A stretch of DNA of 49,773 bases, taken from positions 1-49,773 of the forward strand of contig JANQRV010000190.1 of the NCBI GenBank assembly GCA_028284395.1. The letters run 5' to 3'. A model generated the notes under the pieces. The model saw only the letters and a program-made list of their open reading frames with translations, was not told where the DNA came from and searched no databases. Below, one piece after another: positions 9,071 through 17,822 of this stretch (the first letter of the stretch is position 1; every line of letters begins with the position of its first letter). The stretch comes from Saprospiraceae bacterium (GTDB lineage: Bacteria; Bacteroidota; Bacteroidia; Chitinophagales; Saprospiraceae). Position numbers and translations under genes: made by a program.

Positions 9071-10000
9071 ATGGTCGAAGTAAACTTCTCCGAATACAAG
9101 GAATTGATCAATAAGGCGTTTGTTGCTTACCTGCGTCGCCCCGGTCTGTTGGGAATAGATGTTGGTTTTCATTTTGTGGATCAATTACCAACCGAAAACA
9201 TTGGCGTAAGAGTGCATTTTCTCAATGCCTCGGAAACAGATATGACTCGTCTCCTACCGGACGAGGCGATTCAACTATTGTTCTTCAAAACCGAAGGTAT
9301 CGAGAAAAGGATCGTTCCGAAGTTGCGGTGGCGAAAAAGGCACCCCCTGCTCAGGCCCGGTATTAGCATTGGGTGTGCTAGCACCGGAACGTTGGGGCTA
9401 ATCGGTGTTGATCGCAGAGGCGGCCGGCCCGCTATCTTGACCTGCCGGCACCTCTTTGGTCGTTACCGCCCCGGACGGGAAACCTACTTAATGCAACCCG
9501 GGCCCGGCGAAGACAAGGGAATTTGGAGAAGGGATACGATCGGGTTTTTGAAACACTCGATCAGGGGGCTGGACGCAGCTCTGGTTCAACTTACATCGAA
9601 ACGGAGGCGTACGAAAGAAGTCCTGTTTGACGAAGGCGGCAAACCGGTGATCACGTCCCTGAGGCCGGTAAAATTAGGAGATATACTGGCAAAATCCGGC
9701 CGAACGACAGCGGTTACAAGAGGTAGGGTCGACGGTATCGGACGTTACTTCACCGGTGCCAGAAACCCCGGCATCGGCATGGATGGTTTCCGCCTGATAT
9801 CACTTGATCCGGCTGCATCGGCCGATGACGAAATATCCTTTTCAGGCGATTCGGGAGCAGTCTGGTTTGATGAATCAACGGGAGAAGGCGTGGGGCTGAA
9901 TTTTGCGGGAGACCCCAAAAACGCAATGCACTACGCCGAGTTTGCGCTGGCTCTGCATTTAGAGCTTACATGCCACCGGCTGGGCTTTGTGCTGAAATGA
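9071..10000 (+). CDS. NAL1-like trypsin-fold serine protease
   Basis: A 309-residue protein with an apparently complete chymotrypsin-type triad: His127 in 'ILTCRHLF', Asp168 in 'GLDAALVQL' and Ser261 in 'FSGDSGAVWF'. The N-terminal 'GLLGIDVGF...IGVRVHF' segment resembles the small domain that precedes the protease fold in plant NAL1 and its bacterial relatives; I make this match by pattern only. There is no signal peptide, so it is probably cytoplasmic. It lies between a membrane protein and an exported protein in one likely operon, so it may cleave or be anchored by those partners (inference). Trypsin-like peptidases also occur as effectors in bacterial conflict systems. Confidence 0.75.
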   Translation: MVEVNFSEYKELINKAFVAYLRRPGLLGIDVGFHFVDQLPTENIGVRVHFLNASETDMTRLLPDEAIQLLFFKTEGIEKRIVPKLRWRKRHPLLRPGISIGCASTGTLGLIGVDRRGGRPAILTCRHLFGRYRPGRETYLMQPGPGEDKGIWRRDTIGFLKHSIRGLDAALVQLTSKRRRTKEVLFDEGGKPVITSLRPVKLGDILAKSGRTTAVTRGRVDGIGRYFTGARNPGIGMDGFRLISLDPAASADDEISFSGDSGAVWFDESTGEGVGLNFAGDPKNAMHYAEFALALHLELTCHRLGFVLK

Positions 10001-10031
10001 TCGAAAACACCACTTTTTTAAATCATACGTT

Positions 10032-12002
10032 ATGAAAACACACATCTGGAGGCAGGTAATTTTGTGGCACCTGGCTATTTGTCTGAGCGGCTTTACTAAA
10101 GCTGTAGGACAAAATGCTTTTTGGGATGCGTTGACCATCCATTCACTTGTCGAACGCGAAGCAACAATCCCGGAGGTCAAAGCCGCCTTGACAGGCAACA
10201 TTAGGATAAATGACTTCATCGATTGTCCATTTTCACAAGAGATTTCTTCAGCAGAGATTGAAGAGCTGTTAAATAAATTAAGTGCGGCAGCAATCGATTT
10301 GCGGCAATCCACCGCTTTGGCTGCTCCAAATGCGACCTTGTCTCCGGCGGCAACGGTCTCGCAAGTGGTCGATGCCACCGCCAAATTTCTTGCCGAGCGG
10401 TTTCGTGAAGAAGCTACTACGCTATACATCAACAGGTTCAGGAAAGAACTCGAACAGGTCGGCCAGGGGGCCCTAGCCCTTCTATTACCGAAAACCCACG
10501 AATTTCTGCAGTCAGCGGATGTTTTTGATTACAAATCATTGGGAAGTAAGTATAAGGAAGCCTTTGAGGAGGACCTGAGGAACCTGATGAAAAATTTCAG
10601 GAGCTTTATCAAGCAGCCGTCTCCTGCTCGTAACTCATTGATCACCGTCCTGCCAAATTCTAACGCCTTGCGGGCATTTGTTTTCGGCCTTGACGTCGCC
10701 GAACAACTAATCGGTGGTACGCATCCCATCGATGTCCTTGCTTATCTGGAAGAAGAATATGAAGGAAGAAATGATTACCGAGATTACCATGAAGTAGTCA
10801 GCATTCTCAATTTGATCCAGAGTAACCTGAGAGATAGAGAAGATGACACCGGCAGCCCGTTCGGACCATCAGCCCGTCAAGACGCCTGGATATCATTCGA
10901 GGAGCTTAGGTTGATGGATACGCCGGAAGAGTTGACTTATTTTACCGCCCTGTTATACCACCAAAATCCAGATGCTTTCAATAGTTTTCTTAACCGGGTC
11001 GGCCTCACTCAGGTAGGCAAAACTGCGATACCGAGCCCTACCGATATCCAAAGTCTTTGGAATGATCGACTGTTACCCTATTTAAACCTATTACACAAGA
11101 TCGACATTATTTTGTCAGAAGAACAAATCCAGCCGATCCACTACGCCGACCTGATGGGGCACTTTCTGGAGCTTCTGAAATTGGCCAATTCCGATCTGGG
11201 CCAGATTATTCCGGGAAGCCAAAGCATAGAAATTGCGGAACGGATCGTCGACCTGTACAAGTCCATTCACAAAAAGAACTATGCTTATATTGTGACCAAC
11301 GGCATTTGGCTGATCAATGAAATCCTGCGGGAAAGCGGAGTGAATGCAGATGTGATCCCGCGTATTATCGCTCCCCTGCAACAATACGGTACGCTGCTGG
11401 TAGACATTGTAACAGCCGATAACTCCGATGACGTCAAAGAAGCGATCAAGAGAAATGTGACCAGTTTCTCCTACCTGGATAAGCGAAAATCCGTGGTAAG
11501 CTTTACCCTCATGGGTGTTCCCTCTGTCGCCGTCGGAATCGAGCAGTTACAATCCAATTCCACCAAATGGAATGGGAATGTGGGCATTTCAGCCCCGATC
11601 GGTTTTGATTGGAGTTGGGGCAATCACAGGCGAATCTCACTAGTCGGCACTACCGAATTTAATCCGGAAGCAGCCATCAAGAATGATCGGGTAGTTATCG
11701 AGAAAGGAGCATCGTGGGGACTGTTCTTTGGTTTTGCCGATATTGGCGCCGCTTTCAACTACCGCCTTTCCGACTCCGATTCTGCCCTGCCGGAGGAGAT
11801 TACTTTAGCGCAGATCTTTTCTCCGAGCTTTGCCATCCATCACGGATTTAAAAATTCCCCTATCACTGCCGCGGCAGGTATTCAGTATACCCCGGAGCTC
11901 CGTGGGATTTCGGCGACTAATTCCGATAAGCAGGACAATGCTCTTAAATTACTTATTCGAGTGAGTTGGGATATCCCGATGATCAAGTTGGGGGCAAAGT
12001 AA
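10032..12002 (+). CDS. exported protein with probable C-terminal outer-membrane-like region
   Basis: A 656-residue protein with a signal peptide ending near residue 27 ('KAVGQ'). The middle (about 30-470) is mainly helical. The C-terminal 150 residues alternate polar and hydrophobic positions ('GNVGISAPIGFDWSWG', 'WGLFFGFADIGAAFNYRL') as in small beta-barrels. This C-terminal pattern recurs, from memory, in large uncharacterised exported Bacteroidota proteins. It starts 31 bp after the protease stop, and the three genes from 7935 to 12002 look like one operon. Function unknown. Paired hairpins follow it at 12035-12133. Confidence 0.65.
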   Translation: MKTHIWRQVILWHLAICLSGFTKAVGQNAFWDALTIHSLVEREATIPEVKAALTGNIRINDFIDCPFSQEISSAEIEELLNKLSAAAIDLRQSTALAAPNATLSPAATVSQVVDATAKFLAERFREEATTLYINRFRKELEQVGQGALALLLPKTHEFLQSADVFDYKSLGSKYKEAFEEDLRNLMKNFRSFIKQPSPARNSLITVLPNSNALRAFVFGLDVAEQLIGGTHPIDVLAYLEEEYEGRNDYRDYHEVVSILNLIQSNLRDREDDTGSPFGPSARQDAWISFEELRLMDTPEELTYFTALLYHQNPDAFNSFLNRVGLTQVGKTAIPSPTDIQSLWNDRLLPYLNLLHKIDIILSEEQIQPIHYADLMGHFLELLKLANSDLGQIIPGSQSIEIAERIVDLYKSIHKKNYAYIVTNGIWLINEILRESGVNADVIPRIIAPLQQYGTLLVDIVTADNSDDVKEAIKRNVTSFSYLDKRKSVVSFTLMGVPSVAVGIEQLQSNSTKWNGNVGISAPIGFDWSWGNHRRISLVGTTEFNPEAAIKNDRVVIEKGASWGLFFGFADIGAAFNYRLSDSDSALPEEITLAQIFSPSFAIHHGFKNSPITAAAGIQYTPELRGISATNSDKQDNALKLLIRVSWDIPMIKLGAK

Positions 12003-12034
12003 AAACGAAAAATTTCACCAATCATTATCAACCT

Positions 12035-12133
12035 CTGCGGGCCGATTGTTCGGCTCGCAGCATTTCCGCCCGAATGGCTTGTCGAATTTGCATCGGGCTC
12101 GCCGATCCAGTCACTGGGCCGGATCGGCGAGCC
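12035..12133. repeat. two adjacent GC-rich hairpins after the three-gene operon
   Basis: Hairpin 1 pairs 12035-12045 with 12050-12060 (11 bp, one G-T, 4-nt loop). Hairpin 2 pairs GGCTCGCCGATCC (12096-12108) with 12121-12133 (13 bp, perfect, 12-nt loop). Neither is followed by a T-run. They stand out as GC-rich in an AT-richer surrounding. They could stabilise or end the upstream mRNA, or be a REP-like element. Confidence 0.6.
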
Positions 12134-12211
12134 GGATCGCTTCCAGCGGTGAATCCGATCAAGCCAGATCAAATTGAAAATTGTTGACAAAATTTCAAAA
12201 CTGTATACAGA

Positions 12212-13708
12212 ATGGAGCCAAATAGTTATGTAACGTCGATCCTTAAAGAATGGGGACTAATCGCCGGAATCGCCGGAATGGCCTTGGGGGTTTTCCTTAT
12301 ACTATTTAGGGGAGTCATACGAAAAAAAATATTTCCCATACTTACAAAGGCGCAAGCATTTGTCGTCATAATATTATTCATGATTTTGGTCTGGTCGGTC
12401 GCAATAATTTCAATCGTCATCTATTTCCGGGGCAGTGATATTCCGGTAATACTAATTCCTCCCGAAGAAGACTATGTACCTGATACATCTCATAATTTAA
12501 TAAATTATTACCTGGCACTCAAGAATATAAATTACGACCTAACTCCCGAGGGACCTGCTAAATATGACGAAATTCTGAAGTACTTTACAGTAGCAAATCC
12601 CGATTTCATAGAAACACTGGAGGACTTAAAAACAAAAAAATCCAGTTTGACCTATGTCCCCGCTGAAGCAGGTTATGGAAAGTCTTGGATTGGACTAAGC
12701 ATCATCAAAGAGATACTATCCAGCGAAAAAATATCTATTCTGGATATCAAAAAGGACTTCGTTGAGAAATCTGCTCAAGATCTGTCAGCAATAGGAATAA
12801 CAAAAAGACAGGAACCCAATTTGCAATTGGTCGATAATGCAGATAATAGTAAAATCACGCTAAATGAACTACCTTCATTTAAAGAAGACTACCGGTCCTT
12901 ATTTTCGCTGTTGGACACCTCAAAATCAGTATTAATTATTGACGGCCTTGATGAAATCCATCCTAACAAAGCTAAAGATATCCTAACTCAAATTGAGAAT
13001 AGGGATTCCCTGCAATTAAAACACATTATTGTTTTGGCAAGACCTGAATTATTCTCTTTGCGGACCGTTGGTAGGAATGGCGTAAAGCTGATCGAATCTT
13101 TAAAGCCCATAGAATTTGGCAGTTTCGAAGACGTTAAAATGAGAACGGATAATTGGATGGACTATTATCCGGAAGAAAAAGGAATTCCGCCATTGTCGGG
13201 TAGAGATCGCTTGAAAGTTCAACAAAATTTGATCAAAATACTTATCGAAAAACCTTTTCTCAAACAATCAATTATTAATAGCTCAAATGGACTGGATTTA
13301 GTTGATTACATCTATAGCAATCCCGATCAAGATTACTCAATGATTGATGACTATGAATTAATGAACACCCTTAAAAATGGTATCTTCATCAGAAATGCCG
13401 GAACACACAACAGGCCTAAACCTCAAGATACCAACACTGATCTGTACTATTGTATTTTTGCAAAAATTGCTACGGAATACCTGGAGCGCATTGATCCAAA
13501 GACTGGATTCTTTGATGTTAGTGCGATGGAAGAATTAACCGTTAAATATTTGGGTACTGAGTATCGCTTCAATGTCAAAAATGTATTGGACCTATCCGGG
13601 ACTATCGATATTGATCCTGCCAATTCGAATTACTCAAAATACATATTCCAACCTTTTTGGTTACATGAGTTTTTTGTTAAGTATGGTGAAAAACACCTAA
13701 GTGACTAG
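12212..13708 (+). CDS. membrane-anchored NACHT-like (STAND) NTPase
   Basis: A 498-residue protein. Two membrane helices (about 14-33 and 49-72) are followed by an NTPase domain. The Walker A-like loop is 'AEAGYGKS' (151-158; the first Gly of the P-loop is Ala). Walker B is 'LIIDGLDEI' (241-249), whose DGLDE form is typical of NACHT domains, and 'IIVLARPEL' (272-280) matches the following sensor strand. The C-terminal 200 residues match no repeat I know. Base composition is clearly AT-richer than its neighbours, and it is followed by about 1 kb of non-coding DNA and a tRNA, which suggests acquisition by transfer. NACHT NTPases in bacteria are often antiphage proteins; a defence role is inferred. 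Confidence 0.7.
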   Translation: MEPNSYVTSILKEWGLIAGIAGMALGVFLILFRGVIRKKIFPILTKAQAFVVIILFMILVWSVAIISIVIYFRGSDIPVILIPPEEDYVPDTSHNLINYYLALKNINYDLTPEGPAKYDEILKYFTVANPDFIETLEDLKTKKSSLTYVPAEAGYGKSWIGLSIIKEILSSEKISILDIKKDFVEKSAQDLSAIGITKRQEPNLQLVDNADNSKITLNELPSFKEDYRSLFSLLDTSKSVLIIDGLDEIHPNKAKDILTQIENRDSLQLKHIIVLARPELFSLRTVGRNGVKLIESLKPIEFGSFEDVKMRTDNWMDYYPEEKGIPPLSGRDRLKVQQNLIKILIEKPFLKQSIINSSNGLDLVDYIYSNPDQDYSMIDDYELMNTLKNGIFIRNAGTHNRPKPQDTNTDLYYCIFAKIATEYLERIDPKTGFFDVSAMEELTVKYLGTEYRFNVKNVLDLSGTIDIDPANSNYSKYIFQPFWLHEFFVKYGEKHLSD

Positions 13709-14285
13709 CACAGCGTAAATGAATGTTCTCTTTTTTCGAACATCGTCAAGTTGTCAATTTATCGGCCGGTTTTTCGAAATTTCCTACTGCGTGATTTTTT
13801 CGGTGCAAACACGTAGAGGTAATTTTGTGAATTAAGGTCTGGACTGTGGTGATCATCAAAATACGAATATTCGGAAAAGCCACCAAATTGTCCAAACTAC
13901 CTTTTTCTTAGGTACAGAATCTGTCCCTCAACTTTCTGAAACTGATTTGATGCTTTGAAGAAACTGGTCGATTGAAGTCATGAATTTAGCACCTGTAAAA
14001 AACAGCACTACACAAGTTACAATTCATTGCTCTTTTTTCAACTACCTGATTTTCAAGAAGAAAAATTCAAATGTTGTTTACTGACACACTCGGATATTTG
14101 AAATATGATAAATGAATGACACACTCATCTATTCTTGGTCATCACGGAAGACTCTATTTACCGGTGTACTCTTTTATCATGTCGAATGAATCTTATCCAA
14201 ATTATTCAACCAAATAAATTGGATAAAACCAATTTGAATTATGGAGGTAATATCAGAAAATGAATGGAAATTAAACTGGTCAAAT

Positions 14286-14308
14286 GGCTCAGAAAAGTCT
14301 GAGCCTTT
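14286..14308 (+). terminator. terminator-like hairpin
   Basis: Stem GGCTCAG (14286-14292) with CTGAGCC (14299-14305), a 6-nt loop and then TTT. No plus-strand gene ends within 500 bp upstream. Confidence 0.5.
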
Positions 14309-14336
14309 CCGCTTACGATTTATAAATCATATTGGG

Positions 14337-14379
14337 GAAGGTCATCGTGAAAAGCTGGTTTGTCGATGGCCTTCTTTTT
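14337..14379 (+). terminator. intrinsic terminator
   Basis: Stem GAAGGTCATCG (14337-14347) with CGATGGCCTTC (14364-14374), 11 bp with one G-T pair, followed by TTTTT. It is a good intrinsic terminator on the plus strand but lies 630 bp beyond the NTPase gene, so it may end a long 3' tail or an unannotated RNA. Confidence 0.6.
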
Positions 14380-14731
14380 ACTTTTCGAAAACACGATGAG
14401 AAATGTTAGTGATATTTTGATAGTTAAGTGAGGAGATTTCATTTTCTTCATCGTAAGGAACTTTAGTTCATATTTTGATGCAGTCTCTCTCCCTACTGGA
14501 AATTGGTAGTTCTGGCCCTGTCCGTCAATGTATTCTGAGACATTCAGCTCTCCACCTATTCCTCGCCTGGCTTTGAGTGATCTTTCCTCTGAAATCTAAA
14601 AAGGCCAAACTAGCAAGTCTGACCTTCTTCCCTTAAATTTGAATTTCTTAAAAACGACAACTCAAAGGACAATGCAGGATTTTTTCTGATATTTTGTTCT
14701 TTGTTTTCCAACGAGTTATCTAATTTCACTG

Positions 14732-14805
14732 TGGTCCCACAAGGGCTCGAACCTTGGACCCCCTGATTATGAGTCAGGTGCTCTAACCAACTGAGCTATA
14801 GGACC
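14732..14805 (-). tRNA. tRNA with CAT anticodon (elongator Met, or Ile2)
   Basis: Read on the minus strand, a full cloverleaf forms. The acceptor is GGTCCTA/TGGGACC with one G-U, the D arm is GCTC...GAGC, the anticodon arm is CCTGA-CTCATAA-TCAGG, the variable region has 5 nt, and the T arm is CAAGG-TTCGAGC-CCTTG. The anticodon is CAT and the discriminator base A; CCA is not encoded. The first acceptor pair is normal G-C, so it is not an initiator tRNA. Elongator Met and lysidine-modified Ile2 cannot be told apart by eye. Confidence 0.93.
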
Positions 14806-14995
14806 TTATGGATTATTTTTTACAGTTTGTTTTTTCACTCTAATGATCCTTTTAAATGAGACGACTGCTTTTTTCCAGGCTATTGAAACTAACACCCTGA
14901 ATAGCAAGGCCTCCTAAATCATCAGGACCGCAAAGATATTCAATTTCCCCGCACCAAGCAAGATTCTTTCTAGATAATAGCGCTCATGAGAATGA

Positions 14996-16153
14996 TCACT
15001 GGTCTTCCAAAAATCTTTCGACAATGGTAGCCAGGGTTAAAACATGTTGATGACTAACCTTTACACTGCCTTTATCGGTATTCATCTGAAAGGCAACGGC
15101 AAACCCATGATCATGGAAGAATTCAATTTGGGTGAAATAACCCGGCATGACGCCGCCATGGCCGTAACTGGTGCCGAGCTCTGACTTCCAAACGAAGGTC
15201 CCCAGGCCATAGCCCTGTTCGGCGGGTTGTCCGCGTTGGAAGTTTACGGCCGCGATCAGCATTTGATAGGTGGAGGGCGTCAAAATCTTTCCGGAATGTA
15301 GCCATTTAAGCAGGTAGGCCATGTCTTCTACATTGGTCATCAGGCCGCCTCCCGTCCATTCAAATTGGGGATTGATGAAGTAGAGACCCTCTTCGTTGAC
15401 GGTTTTCTCCTTTCCCAGCTCAAAGAAATCATTACCGACATATCCTTGGGTGAGGCCAGGCAAATTTCTTTGATTACTGGGGAAGGTATTGCGGAGGTAA
15501 AAAGGGTCTAGGACCCTTTGCTGCAACACTTCGTAATAACTTTGGCCGGTAATTGATTCAATGATCAGTCCCAGGAGCAGATAATTGGTATCGGAGTAAC
15601 CCCAGCCGCGACCTACCGGATGTTTGGCGGGCCGATCCAGAAGGATCCGGAGGCATTCGGTTGGCGTCCACGGCCTCATCGGATCTGCTTTGACCTGATG
15701 CACAAATGCCTTATCAAATACGTAACGTGGGAGGCCACTCGTATGGTTGAGTAAGGAATGGACCGTCATCTCTTCGGCGTTGGGCAGCCGATGGTACCAA
15801 TTAGTGTTTTTGAAGTACGTGCTGACCTTGTCGTCGAGGCTAATCTTACCTTCATCAACCAGTTGCAGGAAAACTGCGGAGACAAAGACCTTGCCCACAC
15901 TCCCCAAAAGCATGCGACTACCGACCGGCATCGCGGTGTTAACTTCTTTATCGGCATGGCCGGCAGCAATGCTGATTAGTTGACCATCGGGTAAAACAAC
16001 GGCAACAGTGGCGCCGGGAATACTTTGTTGTTGAAGAAACTCCTTTAGGGTATCCTGCAGTTCCTTTTGCATCAGCAAGAAACGCGGTTGAGCAAAGAGT
16101 GTGCAAGACGAAATCAGGAGGCTGATCAGAACAACAGTCGATTGCTTAATCAT
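14996..16153 (-). CDS. beta-lactamase-family serine hydrolase (class C / D-Ala-D-Ala carboxypeptidase fold)
   Basis: About 385 residues. The N-terminus has a lipoprotein-type signal ('LLISSC'), although cleavage after 'LFA' is also possible, so it acts in the periplasm or on a membrane surface. The SxxK motif is 'SVGK' (about residues 85-88), the second motif is 'YSDTNY' (YxN-like), and 'YGHGGVMPGY' supplies the HxG element in place of KTG. These features define the class C beta-lactamase superfamily, which includes esterases and peptidases as well as beta-lactamases. The substrate cannot be predicted and antibiotic resistance is not implied. ATG 16153 is preferred to an in-frame TTG at 16165. 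Confidence 0.88.
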   Translation of the reverse strand: MIKQSTVVLISLLISSCTLFAQPRFLLMQKELQDTLKEFLQQQSIPGATVAVVLPDGQLISIAAGHADKEVNTAMPVGSRMLLGSVGKVFVSAVFLQLVDEGKISLDDKVSTYFKNTNWYHRLPNAEEMTVHSLLNHTSGLPRYVFDKAFVHQVKADPMRPWTPTECLRILLDRPAKHPVGRGWGYSDTNYLLLGLIIESITGQSYYEVLQQRVLDPFYLRNTFPSNQRNLPGLTQGYVGNDFFELGKEKTVNEEGLYFINPQFEWTGGGLMTNVEDMAYLLKWLHSGKILTPSTYQMLIAAVNFQRGQPAEQGYGLGTFVWKSELGTSYGHGGVMPGYFTQIEFFHDHGFAVAFQMNTDKGSVKVSHQHVLTLATIVERFLEDQ

Positions 16154-16402
16154 TTTTTCTGACAATATAATAGTCTTTTTGCTTCCATTTCATTATTATT
16201 GTTTACCCATCAATTCATACCCACTTACTTTTCCAAAAACCAGGCAACTATTTCGACTTAGTACGGCAGTATTCATCGGCTGCGCCTTGTTCCCATATTC
16301 ATAAATCGTGTACAGATAGTTTCATATTTATATTTGTTGTCATCACAACAAAATGATTTTCCAATTCGCGGTATGCCCAGGCATACGCAAAAACTTAAAA
16401 AG

Positions 16403-16816
16403 ATGTTTAAAGAGTTCAAGGCATTTATCATGAAGGGGAACGTGCTGGATCTGGCCGTTGCCGTCATTATTGCAGGAGCTTTCGGTTTGATCGTTTCCTC
16501 TTTCACCAACGACATTATCATGCCTCCCATAGGACTGGCCATGGGCGGCGTTGATTTCACCGAGCTTGAGATGGTATTGCAACCGGAAGTAACCGATGCA
16601 GCGGGTGAAGTCACACAGGCTAAGGTAGCCATCCGTTATGGTAAGTTTATTCAGACAGTGATCGACTTTCTGATCATTGCGTTTGTCATTTTCATGATTG
16701 TCCGCACTTATAACAAGATGACCGAGAAAGCCGAAGAAGAGGCACCGGCGCCACCTCCCGGACCCACCACTGAGGACTTGCTGGCAGAGATTAGAGATCT
16801 GCTGGCTAAACAATAA
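16403..16816 (+). CDS. mscL: large-conductance mechanosensitive channel MscL
   Basis: A 137-residue protein, the normal MscL length. It starts with 'MFKEFKAFIMKGNVLDLAVAVIIAGAFG', the conserved N-terminal helix and first pore-lining segment. A periplasmic loop follows, then a second helix ('FLIIAFVIFMIVRTYNKM') and a C-terminal acidic/Pro-rich linker to the bundle helix 'EDLLAEIRDLLAKQ'. It opens at high membrane tension to release solutes on osmotic downshock. Upstream in-frame starts at 16334 and 16373 add residues not typical of the family. It is convergent with mscS, so two tension-release channels are neighbours. Confidence 0.97.
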   Translation: MFKEFKAFIMKGNVLDLAVAVIIAGAFGLIVSSFTNDIIMPPIGLAMGGVDFTELEMVLQPEVTDAAGEVTQAKVAIRYGKFIQTVIDFLIIAFVIFMIVRTYNKMTEKAEEEAPAPPPGPTTEDLLAEIRDLLAKQ

Positions 16817-16833
16817 GATTGTTTAAACAAATT

Positions 16834-16868
16834 CGGGCTGTCCGGAATACATCCAGACAGCCCGTCTC
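16834..16868 (+). terminator. intrinsic terminator between mscL and mscS
   Basis: Stem CGGGCTGTC (16834-16842) with GACAGCCCG (16856-16864), then TCTCTTTT. Two further pairs form inside after one mismatch. It lies between convergent genes and may serve both. Confidence 0.8.
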
Positions 16869-16898
16869 TTTTATTTGTGTTAACCAGCTGCTTGCTTG

Positions 16899-17714
16899 TT
16901 AAGCTTGCTGATGAACGTCCATTTGTGGGAAAGGAATACTGATTCCCTCCGCATCGAATGCTTTCTTGACGTTCTCCTGCATGTAAAAGAAAGCATCCCA
17001 ATAATCCTCGCTCTTACAGAATGGGCGGGTAGCAAGATTTACAGAACTATCGGCCAATTCTGCAACAACTACACCTTGTGCCGGATCATCCAAAATATAA
17101 GGACACTCTTTACCTACCCGCAGGATCACTTCCCGAGCCTTATCAATACTATCGTTATAACCAATACCAAAGGTTAATTCCACGCCAATGATGCCCTGAC
17201 CAGAGATGTTGGTAATGATATTGCTCGTTACCACCCCATTGGGAACAATGATTCTCTTATTATCCAGCGTTGCCAGGACCGTGTTGAAAACTTGAATCGC
17301 TTCGACCGTACCGACGTTACCACCGCCAATTTCCACCAAGTCTCCCACTTTGTAAGGTTTGAACACCAACAGCAATACCCCACTGGCAAAATGGCCGAGG
17401 CTTCCCTGTAGAGCCATGCCAATGGCAAATGCTAAAGCACCGAAAATGGCGACGAAAGAAGTGGTTTCAATACCAAACATGCTTGCTGCTGCCAACAGGA
17501 CCATTACTTTCAAGCCCGTACTAACCAGTGAAGTCAGAAATGGACGTACCGTTGGGTCGACCCCTCTTTTGGCCATCATGTTCCCCAGACCTTTGGAAAT
17601 ACGGTTGGCTATCCAAAAACCGATGATCAAGGTTAGCAGTGCACCAACAACCATTGGAGCATAATCAATCGCTTTTGCAGTAATTTGATCAATAATTTTT
17701 AAATTCTCTTCCAT
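16899..17714 (-). CDS. mscS: small-conductance mechanosensitive channel MscS
   Basis: A 271-residue protein with the MscS core. Three membrane helices span about residues 20-120. The pore-lining TM3 is Gly/Ala rich ('FGALAFAIGMALQGSLGHFASGVLLL'), and the beta domain 'FKPYKVGDLVEIGG...GTVEAIQVFNTVL' is diagnostic. The C-terminal alpha/beta domain follows ('GIGYNDSIDKAREVI'). It is an inner-membrane tension-gated channel. Length is normal and the frame intact. It is divergent from recX across 108 bp. Confidence 0.95.
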   Translation of the reverse strand: MEENLKIIDQITAKAIDYAPMVVGALLTLIIGFWIANRISKGLGNMMAKRGVDPTVRPFLTSLVSTGLKVMVLLAAASMFGIETTSFVAIFGALAFAIGMALQGSLGHFASGVLLLVFKPYKVGDLVEIGGGNVGTVEAIQVFNTVLATLDNKRIIVPNGVVTSNIITNISGQGIIGVELTFGIGYNDSIDKAREVILRVGKECPYILDDPAQGVVVAELADSSVNLATRPFCKSEDYWDAFFYMQENVKKAFDAEGISIPFPQMDVHQQA

Positions 17715-17822
17715 TTTAGTGTTTTAGATTTTATGTTTAAATAAGCGGTTTTGTTGTTCTGACGAAAGATAGTGTAAAAAGACACCCTCCAGTCGGCAAA
17801 AATGTTAACTTTTCTTTAATAA

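Larger units (their letters stand above)
13709..14731. other. AT-rich gene-free stretch with several hairpins
   Basis: About 1 kb without a convincing gene. It contains a short hairpin near 14216-14236 (AAATTGG/CCAATTT), two terminator-like hairpins at 14286-14308 and 14337-14379, and an imperfect one near 14600-14630. A 52-codon frame at 14241-14399 runs through both terminator-like hairpins and is not credible. The left half, up to about 14200, shows nothing recognisable. Confidence 0.5.

Noticed and set aside
12035..12133. Integron attC site
   Set aside because: The inverted repeats lack the RYYYAAC/GTTRRRY ends and there is no integrase or cassette array nearby.
14241..14399. 52-codon ORF in the gene-free stretch
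   Set aside because: It passes through two terminator-like hairpins and resembles no protein family.
16334..16402. Extended N-terminus of MscL
   Set aside because: The extra residues are basic and not typical of the family, whose members start at the MFKEF-type sequence.
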